In this document: positions 7,571-16,031 of the stretch, piece by piece
Numbering within the stretch: the first letter of the stretch is position 1
Layout: each line of letters begins with the position of its first letter
Assembly (NCBI RefSeq): GCF_045066735.1
Contig: NZ_JBISHH010000004.1
Location: forward strand, 62,001-126,000
Direction: 5' to 3'
DNA length: 64,000 bases
From: Algibacter sp045066735
GTDB taxonomy: Bacteria > Bacteroidota > Bacteroidia > Flavobacteriales > Flavobacteriaceae
Notes under the pieces: model-generated
The model's database searches: none
What the model was told of the DNA's origin: nothing
The model's input: the letters and a program-made list of their open reading frames with translations, nothing else
Made by a program: the position numbers and the translations under genes

Positions 7571-9227
7571 CAGTACATTGTCACCCTGGAAACGCTTCTT
7601 AGGATTATTACGATTAGAGCGTAAAGATATTTATCAAATAGCATACTATGCTGTTTTCGATGGCTTGGTTGCTTTATCGCTTCCCTTAGGTATTCAAGCC
7701 ATAATTAATCTACTTCAAGGCGCCCAAATTTCTACATCCTGGGTTGTTTTGGTATTATTAGTAACTTCTGGTGTCGCCTTTTCGGGTGTGCTTAAATTAA
7801 TGCAAATGCGCATTATTGAAACTATACAGCAACGTATTTTTATGCGTGCCTCTATAGAATTGAGTTATCGTTTTCCGAAAATTAAAATGCGGGAATTACG
7901 TCAATATTATCTACCAGAATTAGCAAACAGATTTTTTGATACGTTAACCATTCAAAAGGGATTATCAAAAATTTTAATAGATATTCCTTCTGCTTTATTA
8001 CAAATTATATTTGCATTACTTCTACTTTCCTTTTACCATCCATTTTTTATAATTTTTGGCTTGTTATTATTGCTTCTAATTTATGTAGTTTTTAAATATA
8101 CTGCACGACGTGGTTTAGAAACGAGTTTAAAAGAATCTAAAGCTAAATATAAAGTAGCGCATTGGTTGCAAGAAATTTCTAGAACGGTTATAAGTTTTAA
8201 ACTCTCGGGTAAAACGAGTTTAGCCATAGATAAAAGTGACGGTTTGGTTGCCGGTTATTTGGACTCTAGAGAAAAGCACTTTAAAGTATTGGTGCTTCAA
8301 TTTATTCAATTAATAGGCTTTAAGGTTTTAGTAACTCTAGGTTTATTGTTAATTGGAGGTTTCTTGGTTCTAGACCAACGTATGAATATAGGACAATTTG
8401 TAGCCGCAGAAATTATTATTATTTTAATTATTAATTCCGTTGAAAAACTAATTAAAGGTCTCGAATCTTTTTATGATGTTTTAACGTCTATTGAAAAATT
8501 AGGGCAAGTAGTAGATATGGCTTTAGAGTCTCAAAGTGGTGAAACCATAAGAAAGGATGCCGATTTAACAATTGAATTTCAATACGTGTCTTACCTAGTT
8601 GAAAACCGTTACAAACCTATTTTAAGCGATGTATCTTTTACAATAGAGCCTAAAGACAAGATTTTGGTTAAAGGTGAAAGTGGTTCTGGGAAGTCTAGTC
8701 TATTGCAACTTATTGCGGGATTAATTTCTCCAACCTCTGGCTATGTTTATGTCAACAATTTATCCTTACAAAGCTTATTTAAAAATGAATATCGATCTAA
8801 TTTAGGGTTGTCACTATCTGAGGAGTCGCCATTTGAAGGGACATTAAGAGATAATATTACTTTTGGAAATAAAGATATTAGCGATGATACTATTTATGAT
8901 GTTTTACAAAGCTTAAATTTAACTACGTTTTTACAACAACAAACCAAAGGTTTGAATACTATTTTGAAGCCTGAAGGAAAACAAATGGCATATACTATAT
9001 CGAAAAAAATAATATTAGCTAGAGCTCTGGTTAAACAGCCAAAACTTTTAATTCTAGAAGATCCGTTAGATCATTTTGACAAAGAAGAAGCTACAAAACT
9101 TATTAATTTATTAGCCAGCCCACAAAGCCCATGGAGCTTAGTTGTTGTGAGTAATAATGGCCTGTGGGACGCTAAATGTAATAAGCATATTGAGCTTAAA
9201 AATGGATTTATCATAAATAAACTGTAA
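7563..9227 (+). CDS. ABC exporter (fused TM-NBD) with degenerate ATPase motifs
   Basis: A 554-residue half-transporter: six-helix exporter domain (about 20-310) and nucleotide-binding domain (about 325-554). Walker A is intact (GESGSGKSS, G371-S379). The other motifs are not: the Q-loop Gln position reads Ser (LSLSEESPF), the LSGGQ signature reads MAYTI (475-479), Walker B plus catalytic Glu reads E499-D500 instead of D-E, and the H-loop His is Asn531 (VVVSNNG). ATP binding is plausible; turnover may be slow or need special conditions. It lies between TetR and HlyD/TolC genes, so a type I secretion or drug-export role is inferred. There is no peptidase C39 domain. Confidence 0.82.
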   Translation: MDNSTLSPWKRFLGLLRLERKDIYQIAYYAVFDGLVALSLPLGIQAIINLLQGAQISTSWVVLVLLVTSGVAFSGVLKLMQMRIIETIQQRIFMRASIELSYRFPKIKMRELRQYYLPELANRFFDTLTIQKGLSKILIDIPSALLQIIFALLLLSFYHPFFIIFGLLLLLLIYVVFKYTARRGLETSLKESKAKYKVAHWLQEISRTVISFKLSGKTSLAIDKSDGLVAGYLDSREKHFKVLVLQFIQLIGFKVLVTLGLLLIGGFLVLDQRMNIGQFVAAEIIIILIINSVEKLIKGLESFYDVLTSIEKLGQVVDMALESQSGETIRKDADLTIEFQYVSYLVENRYKPILSDVSFTIEPKDKILVKGESGSGKSSLLQLIAGLISPTSGYVYVNNLSLQSLFKNEYRSNLGLSLSEESPFEGTLRDNITFGNKDISDDTIYDVLQSLNLTTFLQQQTKGLNTILKPEGKQMAYTISKKIILARALVKQPKLLILEDPLDHFDKEEATKLINLLASPQSPWSLVVVSNNGLWDAKCNKHIELKNGFIINKL

Positions 9228-9230
9228 GCT

Positions 9231-10586
9231 ATGTTGAATATAACAAAGAATCACGTTTCAGAACATATAGATATTAAAACCTTGAAATCTGGAAAAGACA
9301 TTTTTACGGTGCAATACCATAAACGATTTAAAAATTTTTTAAAGGTATTTTCTATTCTTATTGTAGTGATTATCTTTTTACCGTGGACACAAAACATAAC
9401 AAGTACAGGTTTGGTAACAACTTTAAAACCTAACCAACGCCCACAATCTATACAGTCTCAAATACCAGGACGTATTGAGGAATGGTTTGTGCAAGAAGGA
9501 GATTTTGTAAAACAAGGCGATACTATTATTCGTATTTCTGAAGTAAAGAGTGATTATTTCGATTCGCGCTTAGCAGAGCGAACAGGTAACCAACTTAATG
9601 TAAAATCATCGTCTGTAGCGGCATATAAAAACAAAGTGGTAGCATTAGGAAATCAAATTTCTTCATTACAACAAGAACGCAGATTAAAGCTAGAATCGGC
9701 CAAAAACAAATTATTGCAGGCGCATTTAAAAGTGACCACAGATAGTATGGATTTAGAGGCTATTAAAATAAAAGCAGATATTGCCAACACGCAGTACGAG
9801 CGTACCATCTCTTTACAAGAAGAAGGTTTAAAAGCGGTTAAAGATGTTGAAGAAAAGCGCAATAAATTACAAGAAGCCGAGGCTAAGTTAATGTCTCAGC
9901 AAAACAAGTATTTAAGTACTAAAAATGAAGTAATAAATGCGCAAATTGCTATCTCTACAATAAGCGCTACTTACGGTGATAAATTGGCAAAAGCCGAAAG
10001 TGGTTTATACACCGCACAGTCTAGCGGGTATGATACCGAAGCCGAAGTATCTAAACTAGAAACTAGCTTAGCCAATTATACTAAGCGTAGCAGTTTACTA
10101 TTTGTAACAGCTCCGCAAGATGGTTATATTAATAAAGCAATTAAAGCTGGTATTGGTGAAACTTTTAAAGAGGGTGAGCAATTGGTTAATATTATGCCAG
10201 CTAATTATGATTTAGCTGTAGAAATGTACGTGCGCCCTATAGATTTGCCATTAATTCATAAAGGGGAAAGTGTTCGTGTGCAGTTTGATGGTTGGCCTGC
10301 AATTGTTTTTAGCGGATGGCCAAATGTATCTTATGGAACTTATGGTGCTAAAATTGTAGCTATCGAAAATTATATTAGTACTAATGGTAAATACCGTGTT
10401 TTGCTAAAACCAGATACTGACGATGTAGCTTGGCCAGAAGCAATTCGTGTGGGATCTGGAGCTAAAAGTATTGCGTTGTTGAACGATGTACCTATTTGGT
10501 TTGAACTTTGGAGGCAAATAAACAGCTTCCCTCCTGACTTTTATAAGCCTGATAGTAAAGCCGAAACTTCAAAAGATAAAAAGTAA
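9231..10586 (+). CDS. HlyD-family periplasmic adaptor
   Basis: A 451-residue membrane fusion protein. It has a short cytosolic N-terminus, one membrane helix near residues 37-55 (FSILIVVIIFLPWTQ), a lipoyl half-motif (SQIPGRIEEWFVQEGDFVKQGD), a long alpha-helical hairpin (about 110-275) and the second lipoyl half with APQDGYINKAIKAGIGETFKEGE. A beta-barrel domain follows. It should bridge the inner-membrane ABC exporter to the TolC protein encoded next. The gene starts 3 bp after the ABC gene stop and ends 4 bp before the TolC gene, indicating one transcript. Confidence 0.88.
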   Translation: MLNITKNHVSEHIDIKTLKSGKDIFTVQYHKRFKNFLKVFSILIVVIIFLPWTQNITSTGLVTTLKPNQRPQSIQSQIPGRIEEWFVQEGDFVKQGDTIIRISEVKSDYFDSRLAERTGNQLNVKSSSVAAYKNKVVALGNQISSLQQERRLKLESAKNKLLQAHLKVTTDSMDLEAIKIKADIANTQYERTISLQEEGLKAVKDVEEKRNKLQEAEAKLMSQQNKYLSTKNEVINAQIAISTISATYGDKLAKAESGLYTAQSSGYDTEAEVSKLETSLANYTKRSSLLFVTAPQDGYINKAIKAGIGETFKEGEQLVNIMPANYDLAVEMYVRPIDLPLIHKGESVRVQFDGWPAIVFSGWPNVSYGTYGAKIVAIENYISTNGKYRVLLKPDTDDVAWPEAIRVGSGAKSIALLNDVPIWFELWRQINSFPPDFYKPDSKAETSKDKK

Positions 10587-10590
10587 AAGG

Positions 10591-11979
10591 ATGCAAAAAC
10601 TTATCATTATCGTATTGTTTTTAATGTCTTCCATTGGTTTTTCACAAGAAGGCGATGCGGTTTTATCATTAGAGGAATATTTGGGTTATGTAAAAAAATA
10701 TCATCCCATAGTAAAACAAGCGCAACTTATCACGACAGAAAGTGAGGCCAAATTGTTGAAATCTAGAGGGGCCTTCGATCCAAAATTGGAGGTAGATTAT
10801 AATCGTAAAAAGTTTAAGTCTACCACCTATTACGATAAGCTAAATACCACATTTAAAATCCCTACTTGGTACGGTGTAGAGCTTAAAGCTAATTATGAAA
10901 ATAACGATGGGACCTATTTAAATCCGGAATATAACACACCAGAAGATGGTTTGTATGGTGTTGGAGTTTCAGTTTCTTTAGCAAAAGGTTTATTAACCAA
11001 TGAGCGCATGGCGACTTTAAAACAATCTAAATTATATTTAAAATATGCACAAGCAGAACAAAAACTTGTAATAAACGATATTTTATACAATGCTATTTCT
11101 ACCTATTTTAATTGGTTAAAGAATCATCAAGCTAAATTGGTTTATAACGATTATCTAAAAAATGCAGATATTCGGTTGCAAAATGTAAAAAGCAGCTTTT
11201 TTGCGGGCGATAAGCCTGCTATTGATACTTTGGAAGCAAGTATTAATTTGAAAAACAGGAAACTCGATTTTGAAAAAGCGAAAATTGGGTATATTAAATC
11301 GGCTTTAGAACTATCAAACTATTTATGGATAGAAAACAACATTCCTTTAGAGTTAGAAGAAGGTGTTTTTCCGGATATTACTACTATTGATAAAATAGAT
11401 GTTATTTTAAACAGTTCTGTATTAAATAGCACGGAAGAATTAATAATAAACCACCCTAAACTTCAAAGTCTTCAAATAAAAAAGGAAATCTTAACTGTTG
11501 ATAAGCGTTTAAAAACAAATAACTTATTGCCAAAAATAGATTTGCAGTATAATTTTCTGTCTAGCGATTATCAAAATGCTAACGATTTTAATACTGCTAA
11601 TTACAAAAGCGGATTAAATATTAGCTTTCCTTTATTTTTAAGAAAGGAACGTGCCGATTTAAGATTAGCTAAAATGAAACTTCAGGACATTGGTTTTGAT
11701 ATTTCGGCAACTAAAGTTAACCTGAAAAATAAAGTAAATGCTACCATACAAGAAATAGATTCGTATTACACGCAGTTTAATCTTTTACAAGATATTGTTA
11801 AAGATTACAAACAAATTGTATATAGTGAGGAACGCAAATTCAGCCTAGGTGAAGGCTCTCTCTTTTTGGTTAATTATAGAGAAGTTAAACTAATTGAAAG
11901 TCAATTAAAAGCAATAGATATTGAATACCAATTATTTATTAGTAAATCTAATTTATTGAGAGTTTTAAATAATTTGTAA
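10591..11979 (+). CDS. TolC-family outer-membrane efflux protein
   Basis: A 462-residue outer-membrane channel protein. The signal peptide (KLIIIVLFLMSSIGFSQ) precedes SLEEYLGYVKKYHPIVKQAQ, the typical opening of OEP domains. Two OEP repeats follow, with long amphipathic helices and LINHPKLQSLQIKKEI starting the second repeat. It is the last gene of the TetR-ABC-HlyD-TolC operon and should be the outer-membrane exit duct. It is not closely similar to the second TolC gene at 20268-21599. A perfect palindrome at 11998-12026 follows and may end the transcript. Confidence 0.88.
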   Translation: MQKLIIIVLFLMSSIGFSQEGDAVLSLEEYLGYVKKYHPIVKQAQLITTESEAKLLKSRGAFDPKLEVDYNRKKFKSTTYYDKLNTTFKIPTWYGVELKANYENNDGTYLNPEYNTPEDGLYGVGVSVSLAKGLLTNERMATLKQSKLYLKYAQAEQKLVINDILYNAISTYFNWLKNHQAKLVYNDYLKNADIRLQNVKSSFFAGDKPAIDTLEASINLKNRKLDFEKAKIGYIKSALELSNYLWIENNIPLELEEGVFPDITTIDKIDVILNSSVLNSTEELIINHPKLQSLQIKKEILTVDKRLKTNNLLPKIDLQYNFLSSDYQNANDFNTANYKSGLNISFPLFLRKERADLRLAKMKLQDIGFDISATKVNLKNKVNATIQEIDSYYTQFNLLQDIVKDYKQIVYSEERKFSLGEGSLFLVNYREVKLIESQLKAIDIEYQLFISKSNLLRVLNNL

Positions 11980-11997
11980 TTATTAATATTTTAGTCT

Positions 11998-12026
11998 CAA
12001 TTTTACGTGTTAAACACGTAAAATTG
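11998..12026. terminator. Perfect 13-bp inverted repeat between convergent genes
   Basis: CAATTTTACGTGT (11998-12010), loop TAA, ACACGTAAAATTG (12014-12026). It lies 19 bp after the TolC stop and 140 bp from the end of the convergent patatin gene. A strong hairpin forms in either transcript, but no clear U tract follows on either side. Bidirectional terminator is the best guess, not a certain one. Confidence 0.5.
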
Positions 12027-12165
12027 TGCCACTTTGTTTTCGTTTCAATTAAGTTTTTTGACTATTTGAAATAGAACTCGTTTTTAAATTATAGTTAAGA
12101 GTCTTTGTTCGCATTATTTGTAACAAGTCTATTTTAGTTTTATTCAATTGTTATCAGTTTTCTAC

Positions 12166-13857
12166 TTATTTAATAAAATCTTCAACCAACCACAGTGGTT
12201 TATTATTAAATAGCAACCAGTCGGTTTCTAGAGCATCATAAAGTTTATCTATTTCAGTTAAATCATCTAAGTTAATATCTGGGTCAGCTTTTAATTCCAA
12301 AATATACTCCATAAGCTCGTAGCATACGGTAAACTGGCCACAAGCGATTAAAGTTTGCATTCTGTTTTTTACAATATCTTTTTTATCCCACCATAAAATG
12401 GTTGGTGTTTCGGAAGCCGTTAAACAAACACTTTCTAGGTTTTTACTTGGGGCTTTTATAGATTTGTTATAAGCAGGACTATTTTTATAAGGCGATTTTT
12501 TACCGTTTAATTTATAAACAGTTGCGGTAATACGTTTGTTTTTTAACTGATTTTTAGAGTAGAATAAATCGTAATTTACGCGTCGCATTTGTTTTAAAAA
12601 CACATCGTTTATCATCGTCATTGCCGATGTTACACGATTGGAGAGCATCACTTGTATTAAGCTAATATCTAATTTTTCAAACGTTAGAATATCATCGAGT
12701 AAAGCTTCGGGGATATTCTTATTAAATAGGTGTTTCAACCTAGAGAGTACTGCTATTTTAACTGACGATGCTACAAGTCCAAAAACGGTTAAAAGTAACC
12801 CAATACCAAAAAGTGAGCTACCTAAAATATATAAGCCTACATAGTCTGTTGAGCCAAAAACTTTCATGTTGTTTAAAAGTAAAATTGCTAAACCAACCAA
12901 TAAAATAGACCAATAAATGGGTTTAATAGAAAAATATTGCAATACCTTATTTATAACTCGTTTGGCGGTCGATTTCTTTTCAATTTTAGTAGCATCTTGC
13001 TTCCAAGGTTTCATTTTATAGCTCCCCACATCGTTAACAATAATGAGGTCTAACTTACCTTTCATTCTATCATTAATGAGCATCATGCTGCCTATTCCTT
13101 GGTTATCGGCTATACCTCCATCCATGATACCTACACCTTCAATAAATGTGTCTAAACCTTTTAAATTTTTATACGAAGAACTATCATGATCTTTAAAATA
13201 ATCGTCAGGAAACACTAACGGTTCAAACCCTACAGGAAAACAAGATGATGAGGCGATAACATCTCCTAATTCAACCTCATTTCGTAAAGCATTAATTTCT
13301 TTTTGATTGTTTCTATATAGTGGATTGTTTCCAAAATATCCGCGGTTTTGAAAGCGATAAGTTAAACCAAATGAAAAATCGGTAGCATTGAAACAAACTT
13401 GCTCTAGCTGCGTTATTTTACTTTTTTCAAATTTACCGAATGCACCTTTAAAAACGGGCATTTCGGAATACGTTAAAGCAAAAGCATTTATTAATGATCT
13501 GTTTTTATATGGGTTTGCTTTCCAAACGGTATCACTTTCTAATTTAGCAATGGCGCTTTCTAGTAAAACATCGTTTTCTGGTGTAAATGTATTATAAAAT
13601 TGTGTAAAAAATGTTCTAAAATTATACCCTGGCATCTGCACAGCCTTTGCATAACCTACACCTGTAAGTGTTCCTCCACTTACCGTACTTAATGCTCTTA
13701 CAGATTTTAATAACGACTTATTTTTATAAGAAACATGATCGAGATAAGATAAAACACCTAAAGCAAAAAAAGTAGCACGATAACCGCCACCGCTAAAGCA
13801 AAGGCCTATGTTTTCAAAAGGTGTGAATTCTGATTTTTTATCTAATTCTTTTGCCAT
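12166..13857 (-). CDS. Large patatin-like phospholipase with membrane-spanning insert
   Basis: A 563-residue patatin-family protein. The oxyanion motif is SGGGYRATFFALG (about residues 19-31), and the nucleophile region is STVSGGTLTG, where the usual first glycine of GxSxG is threonine. The catalytic Asp is in GIMDGGIADNQG. Two hydrophobic segments near residues 310-360 (ILLVGLAILLLNN and GLYILGSSLFGIGLLLTVFGL) would anchor it in the membrane with the catalytic domain on the cytosolic side. The last 200 residues are not recognised. The first gene upstream on this strand is separated by a terminator, so it is transcribed alone. The lipid substrate is unknown. Confidence 0.8.
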   Translation of the reverse strand: MAKELDKKSEFTPFENIGLCFSGGGYRATFFALGVLSYLDHVSYKNKSLLKSVRALSTVSGGTLTGVGYAKAVQMPGYNFRTFFTQFYNTFTPENDVLLESAIAKLESDTVWKANPYKNRSLINAFALTYSEMPVFKGAFGKFEKSKITQLEQVCFNATDFSFGLTYRFQNRGYFGNNPLYRNNQKEINALRNEVELGDVIASSSCFPVGFEPLVFPDDYFKDHDSSSYKNLKGLDTFIEGVGIMDGGIADNQGIGSMMLINDRMKGKLDLIIVNDVGSYKMKPWKQDATKIEKKSTAKRVINKVLQYFSIKPIYWSILLVGLAILLLNNMKVFGSTDYVGLYILGSSLFGIGLLLTVFGLVASSVKIAVLSRLKHLFNKNIPEALLDDILTFEKLDISLIQVMLSNRVTSAMTMINDVFLKQMRRVNYDLFYSKNQLKNKRITATVYKLNGKKSPYKNSPAYNKSIKAPSKNLESVCLTASETPTILWWDKKDIVKNRMQTLIACGQFTVCYELMEYILELKADPDINLDDLTEIDKLYDALETDWLLFNNKPLWLVEDFIK

Positions 13858-13999
13858 GATCTGTATTGTGTCTTTCTGCTTTAAAGATAGTTATAGATTT
13901 AAAACTATTTGTAAGTAAAATCACTTGATTGTGTTTTATTTCTGAATTATCTAAATTTCACCCTTGCTAATTCATTCAGACCAAATAATATAAAAGCAA

Positions 14000-14044
14000 A
14001 AACCCTTCACAAAAATTGAATATTATCAATAGTTATGAAAGGTT
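14000..14044 (-). terminator. Intrinsic terminator of the EF-hand lipoprotein gene
   Basis: On the minus strand AAACCTTTCA (14044-14035) pairs with TGAAGGGTTT (14009-14000) with one G-U wobble; an inner TTGA/TCAA pairing is possible in the loop. A U-rich TTTGCTTTTAT follows. It is 50 bp past the stop of the lipoprotein gene at 14094. Confidence 0.6.
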
Positions 14045-14093
14045 TACTATTCTAAATTGCAAAAGCAAAATAGGCTATTTTATTACGTTCGTT

Positions 14094-14393
14094 TTATTTT
14101 AAAAGACCTAATAAGCCGGTTAATTCTGTTAAGTTTAAACTAGAATTGCTATCCGTATCTAATACGTTAAAATTTTCTGCTACTGAGCCAATAGCTTCTG
14201 TTGAACTAATAGCCTCATCTTTGTTAGAATCTAATAAACTAAATAAGGTAGATATTTGCTGAACTGTTGAATTAGAACTTAAAGAACTTAATAAGGATGC
14301 AGCACTTGCAACACTCGATGTATTCATGTTTTTTACACTGTTACAGCTCGTTAAGCTAACAATAACGACTAAAGATAGTATTACTTTTTTCAT
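14094..14393 (-). CDS. Small EF-hand-like lipoprotein
   Basis: The start is placed at the ATG opening MKKVILSLVVIVSLTSC (14393); a longer in-frame start 72 bp upstream would hide this signal peptide. The 99-residue product has a lipobox LTSC (Cys17), a serine-rich stretch and two EF-hand-type loops: DSNKDEAISSTE and DTDSNSSLNLTE. Both follow DxD/NxD/N with a glutamate at position 12. Binding of Ca2+ outside the inner membrane is inferred. It is a single gene with its own terminator. What it interacts with is unknown. Confidence 0.75.
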   Translation of the reverse strand: MKKVILSLVVIVSLTSCNSVKNMNTSSVASAASLLSSLSSNSTVQQISTLFSLLDSNKDEAISSTEAIGSVAENFNVLDTDSNSSLNLTELTGLLGLLK

Positions 14394-14509
14394 AATAGTT
14401 TTTAAATTTATTTTCAACAAATGTAGTGCTCCCCTATTCTTTTGAGAAAAATAATATACCAACACCGTAATTTCATCTTTTAAACAAGTAGATTTTTAGA
14501 CGAATGGAT

Positions 14510-15256
14510 TTATTCTAGTTCCTCTTTTAACTTGGTAATTAATAATTTTGTTTTTCCACGTAAAACTTTAGCGTTATTTAACTGAATCTCGGTTTGTAAT
14601 AAGCGGTCTATAATACTGTTTTGATACTCTTTATTTTTAAGTAACCCGCTATAATCCGATTTGCTACCGAATTCTTTAATATGTTTATAGTTTAAGTTTT
14701 CATTAGAAAGCAAGTCTGCCAAAGAAATGTGCTTTTCTAAAACTGGTTTTACTCTGTCCGCAATAATGGCTCTTATTTTTTCATCTTGTTTCGTGAATAC
14801 TTTAATTTTACTTGGATAAATTGCGATTAAATCTTTTAAATCTACACTTTCAATAATTTCAAATTTGGTAGTATTAACAATAGAGTTTATAGAACTATCG
14901 AGTAAACTCACCTCCTTATTAATCATGTTAACAAGTGTATCTTTTGCTCCTTTAGATAGTTCATTAGTTGGTTTGCCTACATATTTTAAAGTGTTTTCCA
15001 AATAAGTGATGCTTTTAGGATACTCATCAATTACGGCATTCAATACATGTAAGTTTGTATTTAATTCTTCATTGAGATTGTTGTAAATTTTCTGTTCTAC
15101 AATATTGTTTTTTCTAATATCATTAAGATCGTTTATTTTCCAAGCAATGGAAATACCAATTACTATAAGTATAATTTCGCCAATAGCATATACCAAATAA
15201 GACTTAAACTTACCGAAGGCTATTAGGTTTCTTCTTAATTTACGGAATAGTTTCAT
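14510..15256 (-). CDS. DUF6090-family membrane protein
   Basis: A 248-residue protein with the N-terminal pattern of the flavobacterial DUF6090 family: a basic start (MKLFRKLRRNL), then one membrane helix within YAIGEIILIVIGISIAWKIND. A mostly helical periplasmic part follows, probably partly coiled-coil. No catalytic motif is seen and the function of the family is unknown. It lies 43 bp downstream of the LytTR regulator gene on the same strand, so it may be read from the efflux/two-component operon, though no overlap couples them. Confidence 0.75.
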   Translation of the reverse strand: MKLFRKLRRNLIAFGKFKSYLVYAIGEIILIVIGISIAWKINDLNDIRKNNIVEQKIYNNLNEELNTNLHVLNAVIDEYPKSITYLENTLKYVGKPTNELSKGAKDTLVNMINKEVSLLDSSINSIVNTTKFEIIESVDLKDLIAIYPSKIKVFTKQDEKIRAIIADRVKPVLEKHISLADLLSNENLNYKHIKEFGSKSDYSGLLKNKEYQNSIIDRLLQTEIQLNNAKVLRGKTKLLITKLKEELE

Positions 15257-15299
15257 AGCGGATTGTTTGGAAATATAAAGATGAAATTAATCCTATAAA

Positions 15300-16028
15300 T
15301 TATATTGAATTACTATTTACAAATTCTAGAAAAGCAGGCTTATATTGCTCAGAAACCGTAATACGTTGGTCGTTGATAATAATCTGGCTACGCTCAATAA
15401 CTTCAATGTTTTTTAATGACACAATAAAAGAGCGATGCACACGTAAAAACTGAGTTTCTGGTAATTCTTCCTGTAAAGATTTTAAGCTCATTAAAGTTAA
15501 AATAGGTTTTGGATTATCCTTTAACCAAATTTTAATGTAATCCTTCAACCCTTCAAAATACAAGACATTAGAAAGCTTTATACGTAGTTGCTTGTATTCC
15601 GATTTTACAAAAAGAAATTCCTTTCCTTCGGAAACTTCGTTTTGCGTCTTTCCTTTTGATAATGTAAACCAATGGTTTGCTTTATTTGCCGCTGCTAGAA
15701 ACTCGGCATAATCAAAAGGCTTCAATAAATAATCTAAGGCTTCAACTTTAAAACCTTCCAACGCATACTGATCAAAAGCAGTTGTAAAAACCACACGTGT
15801 TTCTTTTGGTAACATTTTAGAAAACTCCAAGCCTGTTAAGTCTGGCATTTGAATATCCAAAAACAGTAAATCTACAGGTTCTTGCTTAATAAACTCCATA
15901 GCTTCAATAGCACTACTGCACTTCTTTTTTAAAACTAAAAAAGGCGTTTTTTCAACGTAGCTTTCTACTAAATTAAGTGCCATAGGCTCATCGTCTACAA
16001 TAACGCAGGTAATTTTTATATTGCTCAT
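15300..16028 (-). CDS. LytTR-type response regulator
   Basis: A 242-residue regulator. The receiver domain covers residues 1-120 with the acidic pair D12/D13, phospho-acceptor D58 (LFLDIQMP), T83-T84 and K103 (LLKPF). The LytTR DNA-binding domain covers about 135-240 with FLRVHRSFIVSLKNIE. It partners the LytS-type kinase encoded 3 bp upstream. It is the last of six genes in the TolC-MacAB-kinase-regulator operon, so it probably controls that exporter or membrane-stress genes. Confidence 0.92.
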   Translation of the reverse strand: MSNIKITCVIVDDEPMALNLVESYVEKTPFLVLKKKCSSAIEAMEFIKQEPVDLLFLDIQMPDLTGLEFSKMLPKETRVVFTTAFDQYALEGFKVEALDYLLKPFDYAEFLAAANKANHWFTLSKGKTQNEVSEGKEFLFVKSEYKQLRIKLSNVLYFEGLKDYIKIWLKDNPKPILTLMSLKSLQEELPETQFLRVHRSFIVSLKNIEVIERSQIIINDQRITVSEQYKPAFLEFVNSNSI

Positions 16029-16031
16029 AAT

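Noticed and set aside
14394..14465. Upstream ATG extending the EF-hand lipoprotein by 24 residues
   Set aside because: It would bury the lipoprotein signal peptide; the start at 14393 gives a standard lipobox at Cys17.
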